64,000 bases of DNA from Clavibacter californiensis (GTDB taxonomy: Bacteria; Actinomycetota; Actinomycetes; Actinomycetales; Microbacteriaceae), in assembly GCF_021952865.1 (NCBI RefSeq), contig NZ_CP040792.1, positions 1,612,001 through 1,676,000 of the forward strand, given 5' to 3'. A program made the translations under genes and the position numbers. This document shows positions 53,387 through 63,919 of the stretch, in pieces (within the stretch, counting starts at the first letter, position 1; each line of letters starts with the position of its first letter). The notes beneath the pieces were generated by a model. That model did not search any database. It was not told the DNA's origin and saw nothing but the letters and a program-made list of their open reading frames with translations.

Positions 53387-54295
53387 ATGACCGACTCCGC
53401 CGCTCCCGCCGCCCTGCCCGCCTCGCCCGACCCTCTCGTCCCCGACCGTCCTGTCCGCGCCGCGCGCGCCCAACACGTCCTCGAGGTGACCCGCACGGAG
53501 CGGCTCAGCCCGCACCTCGTCCGGGTGCACCTCGGCGGCGAGGGGACGCGGGCGCTCCTGGAGCAGGCCCTCCCCGAACGTCTCGCCGCGACCGACGCCT
53601 ACGTGAAGCTGATGCTGCCGCAGCCGGGATCCGGCCTCGTGCCGCCGTTCGACCTGCCCGCCCTCCGGGACACGCTGCCGCCCGAGGCGCTGCCCGCTGT
53701 GCGCACCTACACGCTGCGCCAGGCGGATCCGGCCACGGGCACGTGCGCGATCGACTTCGTGGTGCACGGCGACGACGGGCTCGCGGGCCCCTGGGCGGCG
53801 TCCGCGCAGCCGGGCGACCTGCTCGCGGCGAGCGGCCCCGGCGGGCTGTTCCGGCCGAGCGACGACCCCGCCGTCACGCGCGTGCTGATCGGCGACGACT
53901 CGGCCGTGCCCGCGATCGCCGCCGCGCTCGCCGCGATCCCCGTCGACGCGACGGGCGTCGCGCTCCTCGAGGTGGAGGGTCCCGCCGACGAGCTGCCGCT
54001 CGCGCATCCCGCCGGTCTCGAGCTGCGCTGGATCCACCGCTCGCGCACGCCCGACGCCGTGCCGGGCGCGCTCCTCGTCGACGCCGCCCGCGCGCTCCAG
54101 CGGCCGGACGGCGAGGTCGAGGTCTTCGCGCACGGCGAGCGCGGCGCGATGAAGCAGCTGCGCGCGTTGCTGCAGGACGGCTGGGGCATCGACCGGCGCG
54201 CCCTCTCGCTGTCCGCGTACTGGGCGCTCGGCCGCGCGGAGGACCGCTTCCAGGCCGAGAAGCGCGAGCCCGTGGGGGCGATCTTCGCCGACTGA
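53387..54295 (+). CDS. Siderophore-interacting protein (FAD-dependent ferric-siderophore reductase)
   Basis: A 302-residue protein of the SIP/ViuB family. The FAD-binding barrel has [14 protein letters not shown] and the flavin motif VRTYTLRQ near residue 105; [20 protein letters not shown] and GGLFRPSDD complete the family core. The NAD(P)H-type domain runs [31 protein letters not shown] and [14 protein letters not shown]. It releases iron from siderophores in the cytoplasm. No transporter or siderophore synthesis genes are adjacent. A GC hairpin follows the stop directly. Confidence 0.92.
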   Translation: MTDSAAPAALPASPDPLVPDRPVRAARAQHVLEVTRTERLSPHLVRVHLGGEGTRALLEQALPERLAATDAYVKLMLPQPGSGLVPPFDLPALRDTLPPEALPAVRTYTLRQADPATGTCAIDFVVHGDDGLAGPWAASAQPGDLLAASGPGGLFRPSDDPAVTRVLIGDDSAVPAIAAALAAIPVDATGVALLEVEGPADELPLAHPAGLELRWIHRSRTPDAVPGALLVDAARALQRPDGEVEVFAHGERGAMKQLRALLQDGWGIDRRALSLSAYWALGRAEDRFQAEKREPVGAIFAD

Positions 54296-54296
54296 C

Positions 54297-54318
54297 CGCG
54301 CCCCCGTGCGGGGGCGCG
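54297..54318 (+). terminator. GC hairpin after the siderophore-interacting protein gene
   Basis: A 9-bp stem cgcgccccc/gggggcgcg with a 4-nt loop directly after the stop; no U-tract. Confidence 0.65.
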
Positions 54319-54459
54319 GGGGCCGAGCAGGCTCTCACGACGCAGCCTGTGGAAAGCCAGCGGATTCTTGCTGAGCTGTGACCCTATTCTCAGCTTCGCG
54401 TCCGCTCGGTGGTCGCGGATGCGGGTGCCTGATCCGTCTGCTCGAAAGGGAGCACTCGG

Positions 54460-57400
54460 ATGCGTCCTGCACGCCGTCTCACCTCCACCGCCGTCATCGT
54501 CGCCCTGGCCCTGGTCGCGGAGATCTTCGTCGCCCTGCCCGCCGAGGCCGCGACCACGCCCACGCGGCCGGTCGCCTCGATCCCCGCCCTCGCATCGGAC
54601 GACGTCGACATCGCGACGCCGACGATCCCCAGCGGTTCCGTCGATGCCCCCGCTCCCGCCTACGCCCAGGCTCCGGCCGATCCGAGCGCCCCGGCCGTCG
54701 ACTCCTCGGCCACCTCGCCCACGTCTCTCTCGGCCCCTGCCGTCGCCCGGCCACGGCGGGCGGCCTCGGCGAGCCAGCTGCAGGACTCGGCCCAGCTCGT
54801 GTCCCAGTCCCAGTTCCAAGACACCTACGCGAACGACGACGGCACCGAGTCGGCGGTGCTCTCGCAGACGCCCCTCAACGTGCAGGACACGAAGGGCGAC
54901 TGGGTGCCGGTCAACACGGACGTCACCGTCCGGTCGTCCGGCGCGGGGGTCGTCCCCGACCACCCGCTAGCCCCGCGCTTCGCCGACTCGGCGTCCGACG
55001 CGGGCGTCCTCACGCTGCACCACGACGGGCACGTGCTGAAGTACACGCTCGACGGCGCCGCGGACAGCCCGCTCGAGCGGCCCAGCGCCGACGAGGTGCA
55101 GTACCGGGACGTGTTCCCGCGCACCGACCTGCACTACGCGGTGACGGCCGGTCAGGTCAAGGAGGAGCTCATCCTCGCGGCGCCGCCGGTGCCGGCCGCC
55201 CCCTCGTACACGTGGCACGTGAGCGCAGCCGGTCTGCACGCGGCGCAGGACGCCGACGGCTCCATCCTCTTCACGGACAAGGCCGGATCCGTCGTCTTCG
55301 CCATCCCCTCGCCGCGCATGTACGACTCGAGCGGGATCCCGGACGTGCAGGAGCCCGCCGACGCCCCCGTCGCCACCACGCTGACCGCCGACGGACGCGG
55401 CTGGACCATCCGGATGACGCCCGATCCGGCGTGGCTCGCGAGCCCCGACCGCGCCTACCCGGTGCACGTGGACCCGTCGTCCGTCGCGTCCTGGTCGAAC
55501 GACCAGCACGAGTACAAGTCCGACGGCACCCGGCTCACCGACGGCACCGTCCGCATCGGCAACGCGCGGGACCACGGCGACAAGTACTGGCGCACGGTCG
55601 AGCACTTCGACTACGAGCAGCTGTTCGGCAAGCAGGTCCTCAGCGCCCGCATCGACGGCTCGTACTACAACGGCGGGACCAAGGCGCTCTTCGGGGGATC
55701 CATCAGCGCCGCGACGTCGTTCTCCTACAACGGGGTCGGGGACCGCCTCAGCCAGTTCGCCATGTCCGACAACGGCTCCGCGCAGGACGACCGGCTCACC
55801 GACGAGATCGCGAAGTACGTGCGCGACGGCTCGCGCGGGGCATACCTCATCATCGGCGGCGACGAGCGCCCCGGCGTCTATACGTACAAGTCGATCGCGG
55901 TCGCGCTCGTCGTGACCTACAAGGACATGCCCACCGCGGGCCCGGCCATCGCGCCCTCTCCCGCCGACGGAGCCCGCGGTCCCGTGATGCCCACGCTCGC
56001 GATCTCGGGGACGGACCCGGAGGGCACCGGGCTGCAGTACTTCTACCGCATCAGCGCCGGGGACGATCCCGAGGTGGCCCCGGTGTGGGAGTCGGGCTGG
56101 GGCGCCCAGCAGGTGAAGGTGCCGTTCGGGGCGTTGAAGCCCGGAACCAGGTACCACTGGAAGGGCTACGTCAAGGACGGGTACGACGGGGTCCACGGCA
56201 CCTCCACGCTCGGCATCTCCTCCACGTGGAGCTTCACGACGAACACGCCGGCCATGACGGCGCAGGCGGGTTCCGCGCCCATGGACGGGTCCGTGATCAC
56301 CACGACGACCCCGACGCTCACGGTGCCGACCATCACGGATCCCGACGGTGACCCCGTCAAGTACCGGTTCCAGATCGCCTCCGGGGCCGACGGCACCACG
56401 GGCGCCGTCGCGACGTCGGGCTGGCAGGCGGGCACGACGTGGACGGTGCCGGCGAACTCCCTGCAAGACGGTGGGCGATACACCTGGTCGGTGCGAGCCT
56501 CCGACGGCTACGACGAGCCGCCGGTGACGTGGACGGACAAGATCCGGGTCGACCGCCGCGTCGGCGATGCCGGGCCCGCGCCGACGGACACCGCGGGTCC
56601 CGTCAGCGTCAACCTCGCGAACGGCAACGTCGGGCTGCGCTTCGCGTCGCCGACGGTCCAGGCGCTCGGCGGCAGCATGGGGCTCGGCTTCAGCTACAAC
56701 TCGCTCCAGGCGGGCAGCGGCGGGCTCCTCGGCCGCTACTACGACGGCGCCGCGCCCCTCGGCGACGGCGACGCGTGCCACGCGGACGCCGGCACGCTCG
56801 CGACCACCCGCACCGATCCGTCGATCTCCTTCGACTGGGGCGACGGCTCGCCCGCCCCGGGAGTCGACGCCGACGACTTCTCCGCCAAGTGGACGGGCTT
56901 CCTCCACGTGCCCACCACGGGCACCTACACGTTCGGCATGACGCGCGACGATGGCGGCTGCGTGCGCGTCGGGGGATCCACCGTGTACTCCGGGTGGCGT
57001 GACGACCACGTGGCGCAGGACACGACGGGGTCCACGCCGACCGCCCTCACGCAGGGCACGCCCGTGCCGCTCGAGGTCGACTACTTCGAGCACGCCGGCG
57101 AGGCCGGGGTCTCGCTCTGGGTGACGGACCCGACGGGCGCCCAGTACGTCGTGCCCGCCGACTGGTTCACCCGCACCGTCGACACGCTCCCCGCCGGATG
57201 GTCGTCGACCACCGCGCTCGAGGGCGACGCCGGCGACTGGTCGCGCGCCCAGGTCACGGACTCCGCGGTGATCCTCACCGACTCCTCCGGCACCGCGCAC
57301 ACCTACACGCGCACCGCGGGTGACGGATCCGGCACCGGCTACACCGCGCCGACGGGGGAGCACGACCACGTGTCGCTCGACCAGTCGCGACAAGAGGTCG

Positions 57401-60400
57401 TGACCGGCGACGACGGCACGATCACCACGTTCGACCCGTCGGGTCGCGTGCAGGGGGTCACCGGCCCCGGGGACGCCCTCAAGCGGGCGACGCCCCTGTC
57501 GACGCGTCGACCCGGTACTGGCCTCGTCGACCGCGTGTCGGATCCGCTCTCCGCGCTCGGCACATCGCCCGAGACGTACGGCCGCGAGGTCCGCTTCGCG
57601 TACGCCGGCGACACCGCCGCGTCCGTGGGCCTCGACGCGAAGGACACGGACTCCACGGGATCCGCCTGCCGGGTCGCCGCCGGGTTCTCCGCGCCGCCCG
57701 CCGACATGCTCTGCCGCATCGTCTACCCGGGTCACGTCGCGGGAGCGGCGGACACTACGCGCCTCTCCTACGACGCGCACGGCAACCTCGTGCGCATCAC
57801 GGATCCGGGCGACGAGATCACGGACCTCGCCTACGACGGCGGACGCCTGACCACAGTCCGCGACGCGCTCGCCGACGACTGGCTCGCGGCGGACGCGCGG
57901 CGCACGGCCGACGCGAACGTGGCCACCACCATCGCCTACGACGCCTCCGGTCGCGCGACCACGGTCACGCTCCCGGCGCCCGACGGCGTCACGGCGGCGA
58001 AGCGGCCCACGAAGTCGTACGTCTACGGATCCGGCACCACCTCCGTCGACGTCCCGGCGCTCGGCCTGCCCGCGGGCACCCACGCGTCGACCGTGACCTA
58101 CGACGATGCCTGGCGGCAGACCAGCATCACCGGTCCGTCGGGTCTCACCGCGTCCTCCGAGTGGAACCAGAAGGACCTGCCGCTGGCGTCCGTCGACGCG
58201 CAGGGTCGGAAGTCCACCACCCTCTACGACGCGCAGGACCGGCCGACGGACTCCTACGGTCCGGCGCCCGCGTCGTGCTTCGGCTCCGACCGCGTCCCCA
58301 CGGCGGCCTGCGCCGCGACCACGGCGCACTCGTCGACCGGCTACGACGGCGGGCTGCACGGCCTCGACGCGGTCTGGTACGACAACGGCAGCCTCACGGG
58401 CGCGCCGCGTGCGTACGGCCTGGGCATCGGCAACGCCGACGGCAGCGTCGACCAGGACTGGGGGAACGGCAGCCCGGCCGCGGCCGGCGACGGCTTCCCG
58501 TCCGACGGCTTCTCGCTGCGGCTCACGGGTCTCGTCACGGCTCCGCAGGACGGCGACTACACCTTCGCCACCAAGGCGGACGACGGCACGCAGCTCTTCG
58601 TCGACGACATCCCGCTGATCGACGCGTGGGGCGCGAACCCCGGCAACGAGATCCGGGCGAACCACGCCGTGCACCTCGCAGCCGGCCAGACGGCGCGCAT
58701 CCGGCTGCAGTACAACGAGGGCCAGGTGTCCGCGTCGCTGAAGCTGGAGTGGCAGATCGGCAGCGGAGCCATGGTCGTGGTGCCGGGCAGCGCGCTCACG
58801 CCCGACTACGGGCTGGAGACGAGCGTGACGGCCGCCGACCAGGCGCCCACGGGCGTGGCGGGCATCAGCTCGTCGCAGATCTCGTCGGCCACCTCGGTCA
58901 CGCAGTACGACGAGCCCTGGCTGGGCATCGCGACCGCGTCGGTCGTGGATCCGAAGGGCCTCGCGCTCACGCACTCCATGACCCACGAGGCGCGCGGCTC
59001 CGGATACCTCCGGCGCCTCACCCGCACGCTGCCCGCGCAGGCCAACGTGGCCACGACGACGTCGTACTACGGCCCGACGGAGACCATCGCCTCCGCGTGG
59101 GGTGCGACCGGCAAGGTCTGCGGCGTCGACGCGTCTACACCGCAGTACGGAGCGACGAAGACCACGACGGGAGCGAAGCCGGCCACCGGCGACGCCATCG
59201 TCACCTCGTTCGTCTACGACGTCATGGGGCGCGTGGTCGGATCGAAGCGCTCCGGCGACGCCGACTGGTCGTGCACGACCTACGATGCCCGCGGGCGCGC
59301 CACCTCGAGCACCACGGCCGCCTTCGGGTCGGTCGCGGCGCGTACGGAGAAGACGGACTACGCGGTCGGCGGGGATCCGCTCACCGGGGCGGTCTCGGAC
59401 GGCGCCGTCACCGGATCCACCAGCGGCGGCACCGTCACCACGACGGCGAATCTCCTCGGGCAGGCGGTGAAATACACCGACGTCTGGGGGACGGTCACGA
59501 CCATGTCGTACGACGCGGCCGGCCGGGTCACCTCGACGGTCGCGACGCCGCCGTCCGGCGCAGCGCACACCACCGCCTACGAGTACGACATCGACTCCCG
59601 GGTCGACGTGATGCGCGTGGACGGCAAGGTCGTCGCCGATCCGACGTACGCGAAGGGCGAGCTCACGGGGATCACCTATCCCTCCGGCGCGACAGGCGCG
59701 GGCAACGGCTCGTCGCTCTCGGAGATCACGCGGAACGGCGCAGGCGCGGTGACCGGGATCGGCTGGTCGTTCCCCGGGAAGCAGACCGCCGTCACCGATC
59801 GGGTCGTCCGCTCGCAGGCGGGCGACGTGCTGCAGGACACCACGGGCGACGGGAGCACGAGCAACGTCTCGACGTACTCGTACGACGCGGCCGGACGCCT
59901 CGTCACCGCCGTCATCCCGCACCACCGCCTGACCTACGGGTTCTACGCGCTCGCCGGATCCGCGGCTTGCACCCAGGCCGGCGCGGTCGCCGCTGCTGGA
60001 CGGAACGGCAACCGCACCTCGTCGTCGGACGTGCTCGACGGTGGGACGCCGACCACGGTTGCGTCCTGCTACGACGGAGCGGACCGGCTCATCGGGACCA
60101 CGGTGGCGAACGCCCCCGCGGACGCCTCGCCGGTGAACCGCTCGCTGACCGCCGCGCAGCTCGCCTACGACGCGCACGGCAACACCGTGCAGCTCGCGGA
60201 CGAGAGCCTGTCGTACGACGGCGGGGACCGCCACACGGCCACCAAGCTGGCCGACGGCTCGTCGGTGACGTACCTGCGCGACGCGACGGATCGCATCGTG
60301 CAGCGGACGGAGACGACCGCGGCGGGCGTGAAGACGGTGACGCGGTACGGCTTCACGGGAAGCGGCGATTCACCCGACTTCGTGCTCGACGTGTCGAGCG

Positions 60401-61221
60401 CGGCGACCGAGTGGGATCTGCCGCTGCCGGGTGGCGTGACGGCGGAGTTCCGCACCGGGTCGGCCGTGTGGTCGTACCCGAGCATCCACGGCGACATCCT
60501 CGTGACGGCGGACCAGGCCGGGGCGCGCGCTCCGGGGCTCGCGGTCTACGACCCGTTCGGTCAGGTTGAGGATCCGAAGACGGGCGCGCTGGGCACGGTG
60601 ACGGCGAACCAGTCGGGTCCGGACACGCAGCAGGGCAACGCGGACTACGGGTGGCTGGGTCAGCACCAGAAGCTGTCGGAGCACCTGGGCGGCATCGCGA
60701 CGGTGGAGATGGGCGCGAGGCAGTACGTCGCGGCGCTAGGGCGGTTCCTGCAGGTGGATCCGGTCGAGGGCGGGACGGATGACGACTACGCGTATCCGAA
60801 CGACCCGATCAACGCGTTCGACCTGACCGGGCAATTCGCCTTGGCCTTCGCTCCGTTGCTTGCATTCGGTCTGGCAGATATCTGGAATCCGGCTGGATGG
60901 GTCGTACTCGGGGCCATAGGTGTCGGTGTGCTCGTGGGATGGGGCATCTCGTGGACCATGCAACATCCCCAGGTTGTACAACAGGTCTTCGCAAAGGCCG
61001 GTAGCGTATATGCGAAAACCGAGGCAAAAGCAGAGCGGCTCGCGAGAAAGATTGTCAATGATTTCAACAAGAATGGACCGGGTGGTAAATGTGCTAATTT
61101 CCGGAAGAAGTGCGTGAAAAATCCTGATCACTTCCACGTGGACTACAGTAAGATACCCAAGGGCAAGACACCAAAACAGGGTGTAAGGTATGACGTTCTA
61201 CACGTGAGGTGGAAGCGGTAA
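54460..61221 (+). CDS. Secreted RHS/YD-repeat polymorphic toxin with two PA14 domains
   Basis: A 2253-residue protein. Signal peptide ([20 protein letters not shown], cleavage near ALPAEAA), WapA-like region (about 110-340), DNRLRE-like domain (345-489), two Fn3-like repeats (490-700), PA14 domains at about 752-910 and 1300-1457, and YD repeats ([27 protein letters not shown] and others). The RHS core ends [12 protein letters not shown] and [16 protein letters not shown] near residue 2126. The last 127 residues are a variable tip: a hydrophobic hairpin, then a basic domain with KCANFRKKC and DHFHVD. The tip family was not recognised; a nuclease is plausible. The ATG has AAAGGGA upstream. No cell-wall sorting motif or secretion genes are adjacent. 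Confidence 0.92.
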   Translation: MRPARRLTSTAVIVALALVAEIFVALPAEAATTPTRPVASIPALASDDVDIATPTIPSGSVDAPAPAYAQAPADPSAPAVDSSATSPTSLSAPAVARPRRAASASQLQDSAQLVSQSQFQDTYANDDGTESAVLSQTPLNVQDTKGDWVPVNTDVTVRSSGAGVVPDHPLAPRFADSASDAGVLTLHHDGHVLKYTLDGAADSPLERPSADEVQYRDVFPRTDLHYAVTAGQVKEELILAAPPVPAAPSYTWHVSAAGLHAAQDADGSILFTDKAGSVVFAIPSPRMYDSSGIPDVQEPADAPVATTLTADGRGWTIRMTPDPAWLASPDRAYPVHVDPSSVASWSNDQHEYKSDGTRLTDGTVRIGNARDHGDKYWRTVEHFDYEQLFGKQVLSARIDGSYYNGGTKALFGGSISAATSFSYNGVGDRLSQFAMSDNGSAQDDRLTDEIAKYVRDGSRGAYLIIGGDERPGVYTYKSIAVALVVTYKDMPTAGPAIAPSPADGARGPVMPTLAISGTDPEGTGLQYFYRISAGDDPEVAPVWESGWGAQQVKVPFGALKPGTRYHWKGYVKDGYDGVHGTSTLGISSTWSFTTNTPAMTAQAGSAPMDGSVITTTTPTLTVPTITDPDGDPVKYRFQIASGADGTTGAVATSGWQAGTTWTVPANSLQDGGRYTWSVRASDGYDEPPVTWTDKIRVDRRVGDAGPAPTDTAGPVSVNLANGNVGLRFASPTVQALGGSMGLGFSYNSLQAGSGGLLGRYYDGAAPLGDGDACHADAGTLATTRTDPSISFDWGDGSPAPGVDADDFSAKWTGFLHVPTTGTYTFGMTRDDGGCVRVGGSTVYSGWRDDHVAQDTTGSTPTALTQGTPVPLEVDYFEHAGEAGVSLWVTDPTGAQYVVPADWFTRTVDTLPAGWSSTTALEGDAGDWSRAQVTDSAVILTDSSGTAHTYTRTAGDGSGTGYTAPTGEHDHVSLDQSRQEVVTGDDGTITTFDPSGRVQGVTGPGDALKRATPLSTRRPGTGLVDRVSDPLSALGTSPETYGREVRFAYAGDTAASVGLDAKDTDSTGSACRVAAGFSAPPADMLCRIVYPGHVAGAADTTRLSYDAHGNLVRITDPGDEITDLAYDGGRLTTVRDALADDWLAADARRTADANVATTIAYDASGRATTVTLPAPDGVTAAKRPTKSYVYGSGTTSVDVPALGLPAGTHASTVTYDDAWRQTSITGPSGLTASSEWNQKDLPLASVDAQGRKSTTLYDAQDRPTDSYGPAPASCFGSDRVPTAACAATTAHSSTGYDGGLHGLDAVWYDNGSLTGAPRAYGLGIGNADGSVDQDWGNGSPAAAGDGFPSDGFSLRLTGLVTAPQDGDYTFATKADDGTQLFVDDIPLIDAWGANPGNEIRANHAVHLAAGQTARIRLQYNEGQVSASLKLEWQIGSGAMVVVPGSALTPDYGLETSVTAADQAPTGVAGISSSQISSATSVTQYDEPWLGIATASVVDPKGLALTHSMTHEARGSGYLRRLTRTLPAQANVATTTSYYGPTETIASAWGATGKVCGVDASTPQYGATKTTTGAKPATGDAIVTSFVYDVMGRVVGSKRSGDADWSCTTYDARGRATSSTTAAFGSVAARTEKTDYAVGGDPLTGAVSDGAVTGSTSGGTVTTTANLLGQAVKYTDVWGTVTTMSYDAAGRVTSTVATPPSGAAHTTAYEYDIDSRVDVMRVDGKVVADPTYAKGELTGITYPSGATGAGNGSSLSEITRNGAGAVTGIGWSFPGKQTAVTDRVVRSQAGDVLQDTTGDGSTSNVSTYSYDAAGRLVTAVIPHHRLTYGFYALAGSAACTQAGAVAAAGRNGNRTSSSDVLDGGTPTTVASCYDGADRLIGTTVANAPADASPVNRSLTAAQLAYDAHGNTVQLADESLSYDGGDRHTATKLADGSSVTYLRDATDRIVQRTETTAAGVKTVTRYGFTGSGDSPDFVLDVSSAATEWDLPLPGGVTAEFRTGSAVWSYPSIHGDILVTADQAGARAPGLAVYDPFGQVEDPKTGALGTVTANQSGPDTQQGNADYGWLGQHQKLSEHLGGIATVEMGARQYVAALGRFLQVDPVEGGTDDDYAYPNDPINAFDLTGQFALAFAPLLAFGLADIWNPAGWVVLGAIGVGVLVGWGISWTMQHPQVVQQVFAKAGSVYAKTEAKAERLARKIVNDFNKNGPGGKCANFRKKCVKNPDHFHVDYSKIPKGKTPKQGVRYDVLHVRWKR
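60456..60838 (+). repeat. RHS core direct repeat, copy 1
   Basis: A 383-bp segment encoding the last conserved part of the RHS core. It matches 61693-62075 at 372 of 383 positions without gaps (offset 1237). It ends at the exact junction where the toxin tips diverge. Confidence 0.97.
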
Positions 61222-61222
61222 A

Positions 61223-61648
61223 ATGTGGATCGACGATCAAGGGGAGTTGGCGCGACAGGTCCATGATGCACCGCTCAGCCTGTTGACAAAGAACGCTCTG
61301 TTGCGTTGCTACTGTGCTCCCACCTCGGAATTGCGGGAGCTACTCGGAGTGGCGGTTGAACGAGCAGTCGAGAATCCATACGCGCAAGGCGAGGTCAGTA
61401 TTGATGAGTCACGGCTCGGGGAGCCAGGTCAGGTGCTGCCACCTGAGTTCTCAGCCGGATTTCAACAGGTGCAGACCTGGCCCGAGCTCCGGGACTACGT
61501 GCGGGTCTTCGTGGATGAAGTGCCATTCGAGTGGAGCTGGGATGCCTGGCTGCTCGTCTATGTCATGATCTCGGACATCCACTCGGCGCGGATCCGGCGT
61601 TGCCTCGCCCGTTCCTTCGGCAAGATGTTTGGTGTGCGAGCCGCATGA
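61223..61648 (+). CDS. Candidate immunity protein for the RHS toxin tip
   Basis: A 141-residue acidic soluble protein (MWIDDQGELARQVHDAPLSL; SWDAWLLVYVMISDIHSARI), not recognised. ATG 61223 is 1 nt after the toxin stop, with a purine-rich stretch upstream within the toxin gene. Immediate placement after a polymorphic toxin tip, small size and low G+C are the usual signs of an immunity gene. The role is inferred from position alone. Confidence 0.6.
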   Translation: MWIDDQGELARQVHDAPLSLLTKNALLRCYCAPTSELRELLGVAVERAVENPYAQGEVSIDESRLGEPGQVLPPEFSAGFQQVQTWPELRDYVRVFVDEVPFEWSWDAWLLVYVMISDIHSARIRRCLARSFGKMFGVRAA

Positions 61649-61692
61649 GTCTGGGTGACGCAAACCACCCGCACGTATAGACCATGAAAGAA

Positions 61693-62075
61693 CGGGTCGG
61701 CCGTGTGGTCGTACCCGAGCATCCACGGCGACATCCTCGTGACGGCGGACCAGGCCGGGGCGCGGGCGCCGGGCCTGGCGGTGTACGACCCGTTCGGTCA
61801 GGTCGAGGATCCGAAGACGGGCGCGCTGGGCACGGTGACGGCGAACCAGTCGGGTCCGGACACGCAGCAGGGCAACGCGGACTACGGGTGGCTGGGTCAG
61901 CACCAGAAGCTGTCGGAGCACCTGGGCGGCATCGCGACGGTGGAGATGGGCGCCAGGCAGTACGTCGCGGCGCTGGGCCGGTTCCTGCAGGTGGATCCGG
62001 TCGAGGGCGGGACGGATGACGACTACGCGTATCCGAACGACCCGATCAACGCGTTCGACCTGACGGGGCAGTTCG
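61693..62075 (+). repeat. RHS core direct repeat, copy 2 (displaced)
   Basis: A near-identical copy of 60456-60838. All 11 differences fall at third codon positions and are synonymous. Its left edge is abrupt: no further similarity to the RHS gene upstream of 61693. Confidence 0.97.
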
Positions 62076-62518
62076 TTTTCTTGATACCCCTTGCTGTTCT
62101 CGTTGCAGCTGCCGTCGGCATGGCAATTGTCGCTGCCGCCGTCGTGCTCGGTGCATGGTGGGTAGGACAGCAAATCGGGTCCTGGCTGAAGACGACCGCT
62201 TTTCCGTGGATAGGCCAGGCGTTCAGCAAGCCAAAGAACCCGAACGCTGGAAAGGGAGAGCCCGTCACCGATAAGGAGGCGCAGGCTGAGGCGGAAAAAC
62301 ATGGTTATGTCAAAATCAAGCAACGGTCCGTCCGAGGCCGGGCGATCTTCAAGAAGAAGGGTGAGAATGACTTCATCACCTATGATCGAGGAAGCCTGCG
62401 CGGAAGCGGCCATAACGGTGGTTACTGGAAGAGAGCCACGTCGGCTGCGGCATTGAACAGTCGACGAACTCGGGGCGGTACGTGGAACAAGGATCTCACT
62501 CACAGGATCGGAGACTGA
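61693..62518 (+). pseudogene. Orphan RHS C-terminal cassette with a second toxin tip
   Basis: An open frame from 61688 to the stop at 62518 contains the displaced RHS core and a different 147-residue tip: hydrophobic segment (LIPLAVLVAAAVGMAIVAAA), Pro/Lys linker, then a basic domain with DKEAQAEAEKHGYVKIKQRS, HNGGYWKRATSAAALNSRRT and RGGTWNKDLTHRIGD. The end resembles, from memory, toxin domains called Ntox21 (BECR-fold RNases); unverified. The only in-frame start is GTG 61703 without a Shine-Dalgarno, so it is probably silent. It becomes expressible if it recombines with the full-length gene upstream. Listed as pseudogene because it is 5' truncated, not because it is decayed. Confidence 0.82.
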
Positions 62519-63103
62519 ATGTCAATCGGTGAAGAACCAGAATGGAACATCTGGGTCCGGCCTCGAGGGCGAGTGCCTTCGATGTTGACCCGAGCCATCC
62601 TCCGCCTCTCCGGCGTCGCCCGAGAAGGCATCTGGGGGCCCTGGTCGGCCACGCATCTGGTTCTATCGAAGTCAGAGCTTGAAGACGTCATCCAAGCCCT
62701 GCGGTCTCCGCACGCGCGTGAAGGTGAAGCCGAGGGCGATGGCGTTCGTCTTCATCTCATCAAGACAATCGGGAATCGCCTGCGTCACGACAAGCGGTAC
62801 TACCGTGAACGACAGATGAGAGACGTTCACGAAGACGGGATGATGCCGGAATTCGTCGTTCCGCTGATCCCCGGTCAGAAGGCTGCACGTATGCTGAGCC
62901 GCGTACTCGATGCTGTGCCAAATGGCGACCGTGCCGTCATCCTCGATCCGCGAATCTCCCTGACATTCGCGTTCTGGAGGGGTTCGGACCTGCTCTTCCG
63001 CGATGCGCTGATGTCGAGTGATGCTCTCATATGTGACGAGGAGTTCCGCATGGGTCTCATCGAGGATTTCGAGCGATACAGTGCTGAACTGTCCGACGGG
63101 TAG
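62519..63103 (+). CDS. Candidate immunity protein for the orphan toxin tip
   Basis: A 194-residue soluble protein (MSIGEEPEWNIWVRPRGRVP; SLTFAFWRGSDLLFRDALMS), not recognised. ATG 62519 follows the orphan-tip stop directly. The position copies the toxin-immunity layout of the first pair. Codon use is mixed and lower in G+C than the backbone. If expressed it would protect against kin armed with this tip even while the local tip is silent. Confidence 0.55.
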   Translation: MSIGEEPEWNIWVRPRGRVPSMLTRAILRLSGVAREGIWGPWSATHLVLSKSELEDVIQALRSPHAREGEAEGDGVRLHLIKTIGNRLRHDKRYYRERQMRDVHEDGMMPEFVVPLIPGQKAARMLSRVLDAVPNGDRAVILDPRISLTFAFWRGSDLLFRDALMSSDALICDEEFRMGLIEDFERYSAELSDG

Positions 63104-63373
63104 GAGTAGGGGTGTCTTGCATTCCGCGGGAATAGCGACGGCTCTTGCAATGGAAGTGTGGACGAGGAAGTTCGACCTTGATGCAACCGTGTGACGACGC
63201 TGTCTACTTCGCGACATCGATCCGCATTGGCGGCTCGATGGGGCGGGGGCCTGCTGGGACATCGTCAGCACCGTGGGCCGGGAGCGGCGTCACGTGGGCT
63301 CTCGGGCGCGCCGGCTCGGAGGCCGCGTCACCTCGCGTGAGCGCGGCGCGCTGCTCGGGCGTGGGCGGCCATC
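63104..63373. other. Non-coding segment, right edge of the variable region
   Basis: 270 bp without a supportable gene. Composition changes here: up to about 63230 it resembles the lower-G+C cassette DNA, after that it returns to backbone G+C. Short open frames cross it but lack start signals or coherent composition. Confidence 0.5.

Positions 63374-63919
<546 letters not shown>

Noticed and set aside
54967-60234. A 1755-codon open frame on the minus strand across the RHS gene
   Set aside because: It is Arg/Val/Gly-rich with no domain pattern and lies fully antisense to a gene with clear motifs; such frames are expected at 70% G+C.
61684-62019. Open frame from ATG 61684 across the displaced RHS core
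   Set aside because: It is out of register with the RHS reading frame and yields Gly/Arg-rich nonsense.
54460-63103. Transposon or integrase activity around the RHS locus
   Set aside because: I found no transposase, integrase, inverted repeats or tRNA-linked direct repeats flanking it. Homologous recombination through the core repeat explains the layout.
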